Source: Candidatus Calescibacteriota bacterium (lineage in GTDB: Bacteria; CAIJMQ01; JAADFP01). From it: a DNA stretch of 36,333 nt. The translations under genes were made by a program, and so were the position numbers. Position 1 is the first letter of the stretch. Each line of letters opens with the position of its first letter. Location: the NCBI GenBank assembly GCA_021162785.1, contig JAGGYA010000006.1, forward strand, positions 1 through 36,333. The letters are read 5' to 3'. Under the pieces are notes generated by a model, which was given only the letters and a program-made list of their open reading frames with translations, did not search any database and was not told the DNA's origin. This document shows, piece by piece, positions 25,294 to 34,150 of this stretch.

Positions 25294-26612
25294 AGAAAGT
25301 TCTTATTGTAGAAGATGAAGAGAGGATGAGAGAACTCCTCACGGATCACCTCACCTCCTGGGGATACGAAGTCACGGGAGTATCAGATGGGGAAACTGCC
25401 CTCAAGAAACTCAAAGAGCATCATTTCCCCATTGCCATTATTGACCTTAGACTTCCGGGGATGGATGGATTGAAGCTTCTGGAAAAAATAAAGGAAATCG
25501 ATCCTTCAACGGAAAGTATTGTGATAACTGCCTATGCTACGGTTGAATCCGCTATAAATGCATTAAAGAAAGGTGCTCGTGATTACCTCACCAAACCTTT
25601 CAAAATGGAGGAACTCAGAGTTGTTATAGAAAAAGCAATGGAGGAAAAGTTAAGGGAAGAAGAGAATCGTTACCTTAAAGACCATCACAGAGAAAAAGTC
25701 ACCTTCACGGATCTGGTTTACAGAAGCAGAAAAATGAAGGAAGTGGTGGAAAAGATAAAGAAGGTGTTAAAAAGCGAAGTGACGGTTCTTGTTACAGGAG
25801 AAAGCGGTACCGGCAAGGAACTTGTGGCCAGAATTATCCATTATGAGAGTCCCAGGAAGGAAAAACCTTTTGTGGTGGTGAACTGCGCTGCGCTTCCCGA
25901 AACACTTCTTGAAAGCGAACTTTTTGGCCATGAGAAAGGAGCTTTCACTGGAGCAAATACTCGAAAAATAGGGAAGTTTGAATTTGCTGATGGTGGAAGT
26001 GTGTTTCTGGATGAAATTGGTGAAATGCCCCTTCCCCTCCAGGCTAAACTTTTGAGATTCCTCCAGTATAAAGAATTCCAGAGAGTGGGAGGGAATGAAA
26101 CCATTCGGGTGGATGTCAGAATAATTGCTGCTACAAATAAAGATCTTAAAGAAGAGGTGAAAAAAGGAAATTTCCGGGAGGATTTGTATTATCGTCTTGA
26201 TGTTTTCCCCATCCATTTACCCTCTTTAAGAGAGAGGAAAGAAGATATACCCTTACTGTGTGAAAACTATCTGGCACGGCGATACCCTCATAAAAAAATA
26301 TCTCCAGAAGCAATGGATTTACTCTTAAATTATTCCTGGCCTGGAAATGTGAGAGAACTGGAGAATGTCCTGGAACGTGCCTGTCTTCTGAGTGAGGGAG
26401 AAACAATCCTTCCTTCCCATATATCTCTCCCCTTCCCTCGAGGAGCGAAAGAGTTAAGCACACTGGAAGAAATGGAAAAAAATCTTATTCAGGAAGCCCT
26501 GAAACTCACACGGGGTAACCAGACCCGTGCTTCTGAACTTCTGGGTATTACCCGAAGAACACTCATTTATCGGATGAAAAAGTATGGGATAAATCCAAAG
26601 GAGTTCAGTTGA
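25290..26612 (+). CDS. Sigma-54-dependent NtrC-type response regulator
   Basis: A 440-aa regulator. Receiver domain 1-118 has phospho-acceptor Asp52 and Lys102 (YLTKPF). The AAA+ domain, about 140-375, shows [16 protein letters not shown] (Walker A), [10 protein letters not shown] (the sigma-54 contact loop), [12 protein letters not shown] (Walker B) and [17 protein letters not shown] Fis-type helix-turn-helix closes it ([19 protein letters not shown]). It should activate sigma-54 promoters after phosphorylation. No sensor kinase is in the window. It is the last gene of the SPFH/ABC unit and overlaps pcm by 4 bp. Confidence 0.95.
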   Translation: MKKVLIVEDEERMRELLTDHLTSWGYEVTGVSDGETALKKLKEHHFPIAIIDLRLPGMDGLKLLEKIKEIDPSTESIVITAYATVESAINALKKGARDYLTKPFKMEELRVVIEKAMEEKLREEENRYLKDHHREKVTFTDLVYRSRKMKEVVEKIKKVLKSEVTVLVTGESGTGKELVARIIHYESPRKEKPFVVVNCAALPETLLESELFGHEKGAFTGANTRKIGKFEFADGGSVFLDEIGEMPLPLQAKLLRFLQYKEFQRVGGNETIRVDVRIIAATNKDLKEEVKKGNFREDLYYRLDVFPIHLPSLRERKEDIPLLCENYLARRYPHKKISPEAMDLLLNYSWPGNVRELENVLERACLLSEGETILPSHISLPFPRGAKELSTLEEMEKNLIQEALKLTRGNQTRASELLGITRRTLIYRMKKYGINPKEFS

Positions 26613-26624
26613 AAAGATCACTTT

Positions 26625-26651
26625 ATGCCGGCATTTTCAAAGAAATCTTTG
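26625..26651. promoter_or_regulatory. Two adjacent palindromes before the Fe-S activator gene
   Basis: ATGCCGGCAT (26625-26634) is a perfect 10-bp palindrome; CAAAGA-AA-TCTTTG (26638-26651) is a perfect inverted repeat 3 bp further on. Both lie in the 77-bp gap between the regulator and the activator operon, upstream of the predicted -10. They may be binding sites for a regulator. No T-run follows, so a terminator is unlikely. Confidence 0.35.
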
Positions 26652-26675
26652 TTCTCGCAAAGAATGGGTAATTTC

Positions 26676-26684
26676 TGGTAATAT
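26676..26684 (+). promoter_or_regulatory. Extended -10 promoter of the Fe-S activator operon
   Basis: TGG-TAATAT (26676-26684) ends 5 bp before ATG 26690. There is no purine-rich ribosome site between, so the transcript is predicted to start at the initiation codon. A typical -35 and a -24/-12 sigma-54 element were looked for and not found. Confidence 0.45.
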
Positions 26685-26689
26685 AAAAG

Positions 26690-27466
26690 ATGAAAATAAT
26701 CTGTGGAATAGATGCTGGATCAACAACCACAAAAATTGTCCTGAGAGAAGGTGAAAAAATCCTCTCCTATACCATTTTCCCCACCGGGACAAAAGTGAAG
26801 GAAGAAATAGAAAAAAGACTTAAGGAGTGTCTGGAAAAGGCGGGTAGGAAACTCTCCGATGTTTCGGTTGTAATATCCACTGGCTACGGGAGGAGACTTA
26901 TCCAATTCGCGGATAAAACAATCAGCGAAATCACAGCCAATGCCAAAGGAGCAATATGGCTATCCAGGGAAAAAATCAGAACAATCATTGACATCGGTGG
27001 ACAGGATAGCAAAGCTATTTCCTTAGATGAAGAGGGAAAAATTGTCAATTTCGCCATGAACGATAAATGTGCAGCCGGAACAGGGAGATTCCTTGAAGTA
27101 ATGGCAAGGGTTCTGGAAGTGGGAATAGAAAAGATGGGGGAAGTCTCCCTCAAAGCGGAAAAAGCGGTGAATATAAGCAGTCTGTGTACCGTCTTTGCTG
27201 AATCAGAAGTAATTTCCCTTCTGGCCAGAGGTTATCCTGTTCCGGAAATAATTGCGGGGCTACATCGGTCTATTGCCAGAAGAGTTGGACAACTGGCAAG
27301 GAAAGTAGGTATCAGGGAAAAAGTCTTCTTCAATGGTGGTGGTGCCCTCAATCCCGGACTGCGTAAGGCACTGGAGGAGGAACTTCAAACCAAACTCATA
27401 GTTCCAGAAATCCCCCAAATTGTCTCCGCCTTAGGTGCCACTTTGGTTAACGAAACTCAATCGTGA
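26690..27466 (+). CDS. ATP-dependent Fe-S activator (HgdC/BadF-BcrA-type)
   Basis: A 258-aa acyl-CoA dehydratase activator-family ATPase of the ASKHA fold. Phosphate loop is CGIDAGSTTTKIVL; then STGYGRRL, ITANAKGA, IIDIGGQDSKAI, NDKCAAGTGRFLEV and SSLCTVFAES, and finally FNGGGALNPG. Cys127 and Cys166 match the pair that in each subunit helps hold a single [4Fe-4S] cluster between two monomers. Such proteins use ATP to push a low-potential electron into HgdB-type partners. The only such partner here is at 32940, in the same unit. Its stop overlaps the next gene by 4 bp (GTGA). Confidence 0.92.
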   Translation: MKIICGIDAGSTTTKIVLREGEKILSYTIFPTGTKVKEEIEKRLKECLEKAGRKLSDVSVVISTGYGRRLIQFADKTISEITANAKGAIWLSREKIRTIIDIGGQDSKAISLDEEGKIVNFAMNDKCAAGTGRFLEVMARVLEVGIEKMGEVSLKAEKAVNISSLCTVFAESEVISLLARGYPVPEIIAGLHRSIARRVGQLARKVGIREKVFFNGGGALNPGLRKALEEELQTKLIVPEIPQIVSALGATLVNETQS

Positions 27467-28278
27467 AGAAATTAATTTTTCTCCTCCTGGTAGTTCTTAC
27501 GATTTCTGGGTGTGCAAAAAGAGAAAAGGAAGACCTTACAGTTATCTTTGGCACCAGGCTGGGAGATTCTGGAATAGCCTTTTTCATACAGGAAGAATTT
27601 GAAAAAAGATACGGAATTAAAATCAAGCCGAGATACCGATGTATGGAAATGGCTGTAAAAGAAATCAAGGAAGCAGATGTTCTTGTACATGCTCACCCCA
27701 ATATAAAAATCCTGGAGGAAGAAGGTTGGGTGATGGGAAGAAAACCGGTTATGGAGAGTCAATGGGTTCTGGTAGGCCCTCCATCAGACCCTGCAGGTGT
27801 AGGAAATACAAAGAATATCTTTGAAGCATTACGAAAAATTTATAAGTGTAAAGCTCCCTTCCTCTCAAGAGGCGACCTATCCTGCCAGAACACCAAAGAG
27901 AAACAACTCTGGGAAAACCTAAGAATTAAGCCGGAGGGAGAATGGTATGTAATCTCCCAGTTGAGTAACCTTCCTTCCCTTCGTATGGCGTCACAAATGG
28001 AATGTTATTATCTGGCTGATGAACCTACTTTTTTAGCGGAGAGAGATTTCCTCCACTTAAAAGTTTTCATAAAAGGAGAGGATATCCTCAAGGATAGATG
28101 GGAGGTGATGATAATAAATCCAGAAAATTTCTCTGTTAACTATAGAAAAGCCAAAAAGTTTGTGGAGTTTCTCACTTCACCTGATTTTCAGCAAAGACTG
28201 AAAGAATGGGGCAAGGACAGGTTTGGTGTGGCACCTTACTCTCCAGTTTTTCAGGTAAAAACCGCTGAAGAGGGATGA
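27463..28278 (+). CDS. TupA-like substrate-binding lipoprotein
   Basis: A 271-aa lipoprotein. The signal ends at a lipobox, TISGC. The mature part resembles the tungstate-binding TupA group: TRLGDSGIAFFIQEEFEKRY, EADVLVHAHPNIKILEEEG, PVMESQWVLVGPPSDPAGVG, APFLSRGDLSC and YLADEPTFLAERD align with TupA features (DSG, DVL-V-HA, VGP-DPAG, F-SRGD-S, LTD-x-T-YLA). No cognate permease or ATPase follows. The ligand may be tungstate, molybdate or something else. GTG 27463 overlaps the activator gene by 4 bp. Fold is fairly sure, ligand uncertain. Confidence 0.78.
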   Translation: MKKLIFLLLVVLTISGCAKREKEDLTVIFGTRLGDSGIAFFIQEEFEKRYGIKIKPRYRCMEMAVKEIKEADVLVHAHPNIKILEEEGWVMGRKPVMESQWVLVGPPSDPAGVGNTKNIFEALRKIYKCKAPFLSRGDLSCQNTKEKQLWENLRIKPEGEWYVISQLSNLPSLRMASQMECYYLADEPTFLAERDFLHLKVFIKGEDILKDRWEVMIINPENFSVNYRKAKKFVEFLTSPDFQQRLKEWGKDRFGVAPYSPVFQVKTAEEG

Positions 28279-28688
28279 AAAAATTTATTTTATTTACCTT
28301 CATCTTCGGTCTTCTCCTTTTAATTTCTGGTTGCAGTAAGAAATCAACTGTTCACTCGCATGAAGAAGGAGTCTGTCAATGCACAACTGGGCTGGATGCA
28401 AAACTGGCTCAGAAAATGGCAAGAGATTATGCCTGTGACCACAAGAAACTGGGTGATAGATACTTTAGAAGTTGTAAGTACCCAGAAGCAAAATTATCCT
28501 ATCATAGAGCAATAGCTATTGATCCTACTTATGCTGAAGCATATTACATGCTGGGCTTGACATATATAAAACTTGGAGAGAAACAAAAAGCTATAGAAAT
28601 CTTTGAGGAAGGATTAAAGATGAATCCTGGGCACAGAAAACTTAAAAAGATGATAAGAAAAATTAAGAAGAATGCATCTGGAGATTAA
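28275..28688 (+). CDS. TPR lipoprotein with Cys/His-rich N-terminal segment
   Basis: A 137-aa lipoprotein (lipobox LISGC). After the anchor comes HSHEEGVCQC and then further Cys residues (YACDHKK, RSCKYPEA), a pattern that could bind a metal. Two TPR-like units follow; the clear one is AEAYYMLGLTYIKLGEKQKA, then IEIFEEGLKMNP. It probably works as a periplasm-facing scaffold for neighbouring exported proteins. ATGA overlap with the TupA-like gene and a 17-bp overlap with the next show strict coexpression. Confidence 0.75.
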   Translation: MKKFILFTFIFGLLLLISGCSKKSTVHSHEEGVCQCTTGLDAKLAQKMARDYACDHKKLGDRYFRSCKYPEAKLSYHRAIAIDPTYAEAYYMLGLTYIKLGEKQKAIEIFEEGLKMNPGHRKLKKMIRKIKKNASGD

Positions 28689-29634
28689 AACTTCCTGGAT
28701 ATTTAAAATTTTAAAACCATTCCTTTTTCTCATTCTCTTCTTTTCTCCTTTGAATTTTAAAGCAGATGATACTCAATATTTCCGAATTTATAAACTCTTT
28801 AACCGGGGAGATTATGGAAGGAAAAATTTTGAGAAGGAGGTTAAACTGTTAACTCAGGCAATTAAAGAGGAACCCCGATACTTCCCCTATTACTCACTCC
28901 TTTCCAAAATATACAGGATACAGGGTGAAACGGGAAAAGCCATAGAACTCTGGAGTAAACTTCTTTCTCTTAACCCTCCCAGGAAATGGAAGATTATAGC
29001 TACCCAGCATCTGTCTGCTTTAAAGGAGAGAAAAAAATTTAAAGTTAAAGTATCGGAGGAGGGATTCCTTGATCTCGTGGAGGTTTATAACTGCCAGGGA
29101 ATTACCAGAGATAATGTAAGATATGTCAATGACTTCTCTCTAACTCCTCAAGGAATTACTTTTGAAGAAAAACATTTACCAAATATACTGGCCTGTCCCC
29201 GGAATGTAAGAATTAAATTCCAATTGCCATGTTTACCCTATATTGATAAAAGGGAAGACCTTGACTTTTTTCTCACCGCTATCAAGTGCAGAGGACAGGA
29301 ACTGGAAATAGAACCCTCCCAAATTTACCGTTCTCTCCATATACTTGGTTTCTCCGTGAGCGGAGATAAAGAAGAAGGTGTCATCACCCTGATTTACACG
29401 GATGAATCCCAAAAAATTGAAGTGGAATTTTCTGACTGGATTAATCGTGAACCATCCCATGAACCGGTATACCGGGATTCAGAAAAACATTTTTGTAATG
29501 GGGAAGAAATTTCAGACCTGCAAAAACCTCTCTGGATGTTCCACTACTCCATCCTACTTAAAGAAAAAATCCTTAAAAAAATTGTCCTTCCTAAAAAGAG
29601 AGGGGTAAGAATAATAGCCCTAACTCTGAAATGA
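28672..29634 (+). CDS. Exported TPR protein of unknown function
   Basis: A 320-aa protein with an N-terminal signal or anchor (ILKPFLFLILFFSPLNFKAD). Residues 35-115 contain TPR-like repeats (YFPYYSLLSKIYRIQGETGK then AIELWSKLLSLNP). Residues 125-320 look strand-rich (VKVSEEGFLDLVEVYNCQGI; GFSVSGDKEEGVITLIYTDE) with several Cys. I do not recognise the C-terminal domain. It overlaps both neighbours (17 and 4 bp) and probably acts with the preceding TPR lipoprotein. Confidence 0.7.
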   Translation: MHLEIKTSWIFKILKPFLFLILFFSPLNFKADDTQYFRIYKLFNRGDYGRKNFEKEVKLLTQAIKEEPRYFPYYSLLSKIYRIQGETGKAIELWSKLLSLNPPRKWKIIATQHLSALKERKKFKVKVSEEGFLDLVEVYNCQGITRDNVRYVNDFSLTPQGITFEEKHLPNILACPRNVRIKFQLPCLPYIDKREDLDFFLTAIKCRGQELEIEPSQIYRSLHILGFSVSGDKEEGVITLIYTDESQKIEVEFSDWINREPSHEPVYRDSEKHFCNGEEISDLQKPLWMFHYSILLKEKILKKIVLPKKRGVRIIALTLK

Positions 29635-30563
29635 AGTTGAAGATTTCCTACCTCAGATTCACCGTGCAACTTCTCTCATTAACTCTCCTAACATATGGTG
29701 GCTACTGGTTTGGCTGGAAAAGGTTAAATTTGAGAGGCATCACTCTCCAGGCACCTATCCTTTCCTGTCACTTTAATGAAAAAGGCTGGTTTATCTGCTT
29801 TCTCTATGATTTTCAGCGGTTTCTCACCTCTCAACCTAAGGAAACTTTCTGGGTTTTCCTTTCCTTTTTTATCTTAGCCATATTTCTGGGAAGAATCTGG
29901 TGTGGTTGGATATGTCCCTTAGTAACCATACAGGAGATTTTTATCAAACTGCGTTCACTTGTGGGTATGCCTTACTTAAGAATTCCAAGAATTGGAAAAA
30001 CCCTGCTTAAAGTGGTAGCATCACTTTTCCTGGGAACCGTAGTAGTCTTCTCTTTCCTCTTGGGAAGACCCTTCTGTCCCCTTTATCGTTTCTCTCTGGA
30101 TTTGGAAACCCCTTTTTGCAAAATCTGTCCGGGAAGGCTTCTCATCTATCTTTTACAGGGTAAGGGGAACGAGTTTCTCTATGTGGATAGGTTCTCTCCT
30201 ATTACCCTTGCTTTTTCCTACGCTTCTTTCACTATCTTTTCCATATTTTTGGCTGGTATCACTGCAATACGAAAATTCTGGTGCAGAGTATGCCCTTTAG
30301 GATTGCTTCTAAACCTCCTCCATGTAAACAGGCTTTCTCCCTTTTCTCTTGAGAAAAATACACAAAAATGCACATCCTGTGGTGTCTGCAAAAGAGTCTG
30401 TCCACTGGATCTGGATACTGTGTATAAAGAAAAAAGGAAAGCAAATGTCCTGGGGAGAGACTGTATTCTGTGCCTTAAATGTGTGGAAGCTTGCCCAGAA
30501 AAGGATGCCCTTAAATTCACCATATTTAAAATACCCATAATCAGGTCGGGATTGATGTTGTGA
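29631..30563 (+). CDS. NapH-like membrane 4Fe-4S protein
   Basis: A 310-aa integral membrane iron-sulfur protein. About four to five membrane segments carry Cys motifs at their ends (WCGWICPLVTIQEIF, GRPFCPLY, FCKICPGR, FWCRVCPLG), as in the NapH/NosR/RdxA group. The C-terminal domain has two classic ferredoxin clusters: CTSCGVCKRVCP and CILCLKCVEACP. Proteins of this type pass electrons between quinones, soluble carriers and extracytoplasmic partners. Here it could supply the activator/HgdB pair or exported redox partners. ATGA overlap with the upstream gene. Confidence 0.88.
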   Translation: MKLKISYLRFTVQLLSLTLLTYGGYWFGWKRLNLRGITLQAPILSCHFNEKGWFICFLYDFQRFLTSQPKETFWVFLSFFILAIFLGRIWCGWICPLVTIQEIFIKLRSLVGMPYLRIPRIGKTLLKVVASLFLGTVVVFSFLLGRPFCPLYRFSLDLETPFCKICPGRLLIYLLQGKGNEFLYVDRFSPITLAFSYASFTIFSIFLAGITAIRKFWCRVCPLGLLLNLLHVNRLSPFSLEKNTQKCTSCGVCKRVCPLDLDTVYKEKRKANVLGRDCILCLKCVEACPEKDALKFTIFKIPIIRSGLML

Positions 30564-30567
30564 TGGA

Positions 30568-32964
30568 ATGAGAATTCCTATAGAATTAACTCGAATGAAA
30601 AAAATCTATTTAATTTTACCCCTTCCCATCTTAATAGGAATTCTTCTTCTTATTTACTTAAACAACCGCAATCCTTATTCACGAGAATTCACTGGCCATA
30701 TCTGTGATTGCTGGAGAAAGGTGAAAATCCCCTATGTGAAAGGTTCAAAACCTTTTGAAGGTGTATTCCCCCGAGCCAATTTTGTAGATAAGGAGAAACT
30801 TTACCTAATCGATATCCGGAAAATGAATAAAGAAATGAGATTCCTGGCCAGAGTTTTTGCTGGACTCTCTAACCGGAAACTCCCTCCCTCCTTCCTCATT
30901 CTTGACGAAAACGAGAAGTTTTACCATCTCTTCATCAAGGATATTAAAAGAAAGCAGTTGATAAATGGGGATACCCTTCTTTCCTTGGTAAGGGAATACT
31001 TCCAGAAAGGTTATATCCATGGTTGCATTCTTTATGATGGAAGACTTTGGTGGACTTCATCACATATCCTCAATGTGGTTAGAACCCTCTGTGCAGTGGA
31101 AGATGCAGTCCCTCTCACACCCACCCTGAATAAAAGACTAAATCTCCCTGTGATTGTGAATACTTTGGAAAAAAGGATCTGGAAAAAAGATGCCACTATG
31201 AGTTATCCTGAATACCAGTGGGCCTTCCATAATTTATGGAAAGAGTGTTATCATCATGTCCTTGCTTATATTCCACCTGGCGAAGACTCTCCTTTAACCG
31301 ATTATATAGTGCAGTTCAAATTATTTACTTTTTATTTACCTTCCCAGGATAAGAGAACAGAAAAACTTTTTGAATACATTCTCTCACATTCCCCTCCCAA
31401 CACAGCTGTAATAGGAGTCATCACGAGAAAAAAGGGGTGGGAAGGGAAAATGGAGAAAATTAGGACAATGAGAATAATGAGTAAATTCGGTAAGTTCTTT
31501 TTCACCGTTTCTTCTACTCCCAATTTGAGTTATTACACTGGACTCAGGGATGAGAAAAGACCTGTCCTTAAACAGAAAAAACAGAAAAAGAAAGAAGTAG
31601 AGAAGAAAAGATACATAAGTTTTGTTCTCACCACTGGAAACAGTCTTGATGTAATGATTAAGGAGAGATGGTTCCACTGGAACAGCAAGCCAAGAGGTAA
31701 AATTCCCATAGGCTGGTCAATACCTCTTGGGATTATTGACCTTTTCCCTTCACTTATCCAGTATTACTATCATACCGCGGAAGATACCGACTTTTTCCTG
31801 GCCGATACCTCTGGTATTGGTGAAATCTATCCTTTCTGGTATGGAAAAATTTATGGAGAAAGAAGGGAAGATGGATGGAGAGAATACCTTTCCATGACTT
31901 CCCACTACATGAGACTTTCCAGCATTGATACGCTCTGGACAGCATACCATGACAGGGAGAGCGAGGGAAAATTCCTCTTAATTTCTCCTCTCTCCAACTT
32001 AATCTATGGATTGGAAGGAGCACATCGATACCTTAATTCTTCCTCCTTCATATCCCAGAAAAAATGTATTTTCTTCCCTTATTTTTCCGTGAAAGTGAAG
32101 TATGACCTCAAAAATCTTTTAAATTTTCTCCCCCGTAATCTCCCTTCATTCATCCTGATTGGACTGGATGAGAAACTTTACGCGGATGTGGATATCCTCA
32201 AAGAAATTGAACTTTTGAAAGAAAATCTCCCTGAAGACACAGAACTTGTAAGGCCTGATGAACTTTTCTCTCTTTACAGGAAAGCTTTGAACCGGGGCTG
32301 GATAAAAATGGAAACTCCTGAGATTAAGTGGAAAACAAGGAAAAAAGTAACCGTGAGAAGGGTAAGGGGGAAAATAAATGTAGATGGGAACTTAAATGAA
32401 TGGAGTTATGCAGAAAAAATCACCATACGGGAAAAAAACCAGGTGAAATGGGGAAGATCCTGGCAGGGACCACAGGATATTTCTGGAGAAATCTACCTTT
32501 TACATGATGGGAAATATCTATATCTTGGAGCGGTGGTGCACGATGAAATGATCTCTACTGACAGGAACCCATCAGTTTCCGATGGGATAGAAATCTTCTT
32601 AGATAAGAGAGAGGGAAGATTTCATGCCCCCTCACTCACTCAGGGATTTTACGATTTCATTATTACCGTGGATGGAAAACTTCATAAGATTTATCCCACA
32701 TTTGACATGGGGTTAATCACTCCCGGCTGGGGTAGAGCCAGAGAAAAAATATCTGTTAAAAGATTTGCCAGAGGATATACCATAGAAGCCCAGATCCCCC
32801 TCCTGAATTTTCAAGATTATCCATATACCTCTCCTCTACCCAAACGCCTTTATTTAGACATTGCCCTTAATGATAAAGATGGATCCTTTCAAACTAAGAT
32901 TTTCTGGGAAGGGAGCCTTTACTCATACCCAGGAATAATATGCGGTATGATGAGCTTAGAATAA
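30568..32964 (+). CDS. Exported GxGYxYP-like protein with CBM9-like domain
   Basis: A 798-aa protein with an N-terminal anchor (IYLILPLPILIGILLLIYL). Residues about 345-575 resemble the GxGYxYP putative glycoside hydrolase domain: YISFVLTTGNSLDVMIKERW, RGKIPIGWSIPLGIIDLFPS, then ADTSGIGEIYP, where the name-giving motif is GIGEIYP (first Tyr replaced by Glu). Residues about 600-798 are CBM9/DOMON-like: GKINVDGNLNEW, GEIYLLHDGKYLYLGAVVHD and DGIEIFLDKREG. Such domains bind sugars or, in some exported redox proteins, heme. Start ATG 30568 has a poor ribosome site; ATG 30595 is possible. Confidence 0.7.
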   Translation: MRIPIELTRMKKIYLILPLPILIGILLLIYLNNRNPYSREFTGHICDCWRKVKIPYVKGSKPFEGVFPRANFVDKEKLYLIDIRKMNKEMRFLARVFAGLSNRKLPPSFLILDENEKFYHLFIKDIKRKQLINGDTLLSLVREYFQKGYIHGCILYDGRLWWTSSHILNVVRTLCAVEDAVPLTPTLNKRLNLPVIVNTLEKRIWKKDATMSYPEYQWAFHNLWKECYHHVLAYIPPGEDSPLTDYIVQFKLFTFYLPSQDKRTEKLFEYILSHSPPNTAVIGVITRKKGWEGKMEKIRTMRIMSKFGKFFFTVSSTPNLSYYTGLRDEKRPVLKQKKQKKKEVEKKRYISFVLTTGNSLDVMIKERWFHWNSKPRGKIPIGWSIPLGIIDLFPSLIQYYYHTAEDTDFFLADTSGIGEIYPFWYGKIYGERREDGWREYLSMTSHYMRLSSIDTLWTAYHDRESEGKFLLISPLSNLIYGLEGAHRYLNSSSFISQKKCIFFPYFSVKVKYDLKNLLNFLPRNLPSFILIGLDEKLYADVDILKEIELLKENLPEDTELVRPDELFSLYRKALNRGWIKMETPEIKWKTRKKVTVRRVRGKINVDGNLNEWSYAEKITIREKNQVKWGRSWQGPQDISGEIYLLHDGKYLYLGAVVHDEMISTDRNPSVSDGIEIFLDKREGRFHAPSLTQGFYDFIITVDGKLHKIYPTFDMGLITPGWGRAREKISVKRFARGYTIEAQIPLLNFQDYPYTSPLPKRLYLDIALNDKDGSFQTKIFWEGSLYSYPGIICGMMSLE

Positions 32965-34130
32965 TTTTTGGGGAGGAAATCGAAAAATTAAAAGAGCTAC
33001 CTTCAAGACCTGCTTCCATAAAACTCTTTGAAGACCTTGTAATCCAAACCCTTGAGGGGAAACTCTTTAAACAGAAAATTGTAGGGATTTTCTGCCTTTT
33101 CCCCCCTATAGAATTTATCTATGCTGCAGGACTAATCCCGGTGAGGCTCTGTTCAGGAGTTTATGAGACTATCCCTTTCTCTGAAGATATACTTCCCAGA
33201 GACTGCTGTCCATTGGTGAAATCTTCCGTAGGGATTTTGAAAAAGAAGATTCTTCCTTTCATAGATAGACTCTCTCTTCTTATCATCCCTACAACCTGCG
33301 ATTGGAAAATGAAAATGAGCGAAGTCTTAGATGAAGAAATACCCATCTGGATACTCAATCTTCCCCATCAGAAAGAAAAGGAACATCTTAAAAAAGCGTG
33401 GTTTAAAGAACTTGAAGAACTCATTAGAGAACTGGAAAAAATCGGTGAGAAAAAGATTACCCGATGGAGACTTAGAGAAAGTATAGTTATGGTAAGAAAA
33501 GCCCAGAGACTTTTCAGGAGACTATACGAACTTAAAAAGAAAAAACACATTTACGGTTCCGATATGGTCCTAATATTTACCACCTTCTTCTACTCACCTC
33601 TTCCCAACTGGATGGAGAAAATGGAAGAATTTTTAAAAGAAGCGGAAACTCTTGACCTCAAGGGGAATCCACCTCGCATACTTCTTACCGGCTCCCCCAT
33701 TATTTTCCCCAACCTGAAACTCCCTTATCTTATAGAATCCTCCGGTGGCCTGGTGGTGGCCGATGAATTCTGCACTGTTTCCAGGGTCCTTTATGACCCA
33801 GTAGTAATGGATGAATTCACTTGCAGAGATCTTTTTGAAGCAGTTGCAGAAAGATATTTACTTCCCTGCACCTGCCCCTGTTTCACTCCAAATGAAGAAA
33901 GAGAGAAAAGACTCTTGGAACTCTGCCAAAGTTTTGATGTGGAAGGAGTAATCTACCATGTTTATAAGGGATGCTTCCTCTATGATACGGAACTTTTCCG
34001 GATACAGCAATTGCTGAAGAAGAAGGATATTCCTCTTCTTCGAATAGAGACTGATTATACTCCAGAAGATATTGAACAGATAAGAACAAGGGTAGAAGCA
34101 TTCCTGGAAATGCTCAAAGAGAGGAGATAA
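32940..34130 (+). CDS. HgdB-family Fe-S protein (dehydratase D subunit / DCCP-like)
   Basis: A 396-aa protein of the 2-hydroxyacyl-CoA dehydratase/benzoyl-CoA reductase subunit family: AAGLIPVRLCSGVYE, RDCCPLVKSSVG, IPTTCDWKMKM, LIESSGGLVVADEFCTVSR, YLLPCTCPC, YKGCFLYD and RTRVEAFLEML. Cys residues 71, 89/90, 120, 278, 310/312/314 and 345 give ample cluster ligands. No HgdA-type partner gene is present, so a homodimer is possible, as in the double-cubane-cluster proteins, which also have a dedicated activator. The substrate is unknown. It overlaps the preceding gene by 25 bp and ends the unit. Confidence 0.85.
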   Translation: MRYDELRIIFGEEIEKLKELPSRPASIKLFEDLVIQTLEGKLFKQKIVGIFCLFPPIEFIYAAGLIPVRLCSGVYETIPFSEDILPRDCCPLVKSSVGILKKKILPFIDRLSLLIIPTTCDWKMKMSEVLDEEIPIWILNLPHQKEKEHLKKAWFKELEELIRELEKIGEKKITRWRLRESIVMVRKAQRLFRRLYELKKKKHIYGSDMVLIFTTFFYSPLPNWMEKMEEFLKEAETLDLKGNPPRILLTGSPIIFPNLKLPYLIESSGGLVVADEFCTVSRVLYDPVVMDEFTCRDLFEAVAERYLLPCTCPCFTPNEEREKRLLELCQSFDVEGVIYHVYKGCFLYDTELFRIQQLLKKKDIPLLRIETDYTPEDIEQIRTRVEAFLEMLKERR

Positions 34131-34150
34131 AGAAATTAATTTCTATTTTT
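34131..34150 (+). terminator. Possible weak terminator after the redox unit
   Basis: AGAAATTAATTTCT (34131-34144) is a 14-bp perfect palindrome directly after the stop codon, running into ATTTTT. It is A+T-only in the loop region and so weak. Placed between convergent units. Confidence 0.25.

Noticed and set aside
26613-26689. Sigma-54 (-24/-12) promoter sought because an NtrC-type regulator precedes the unit
   Set aside because: No TGGCAC-N5-TTGC-like element was found; an extended -10 is the better candidate.
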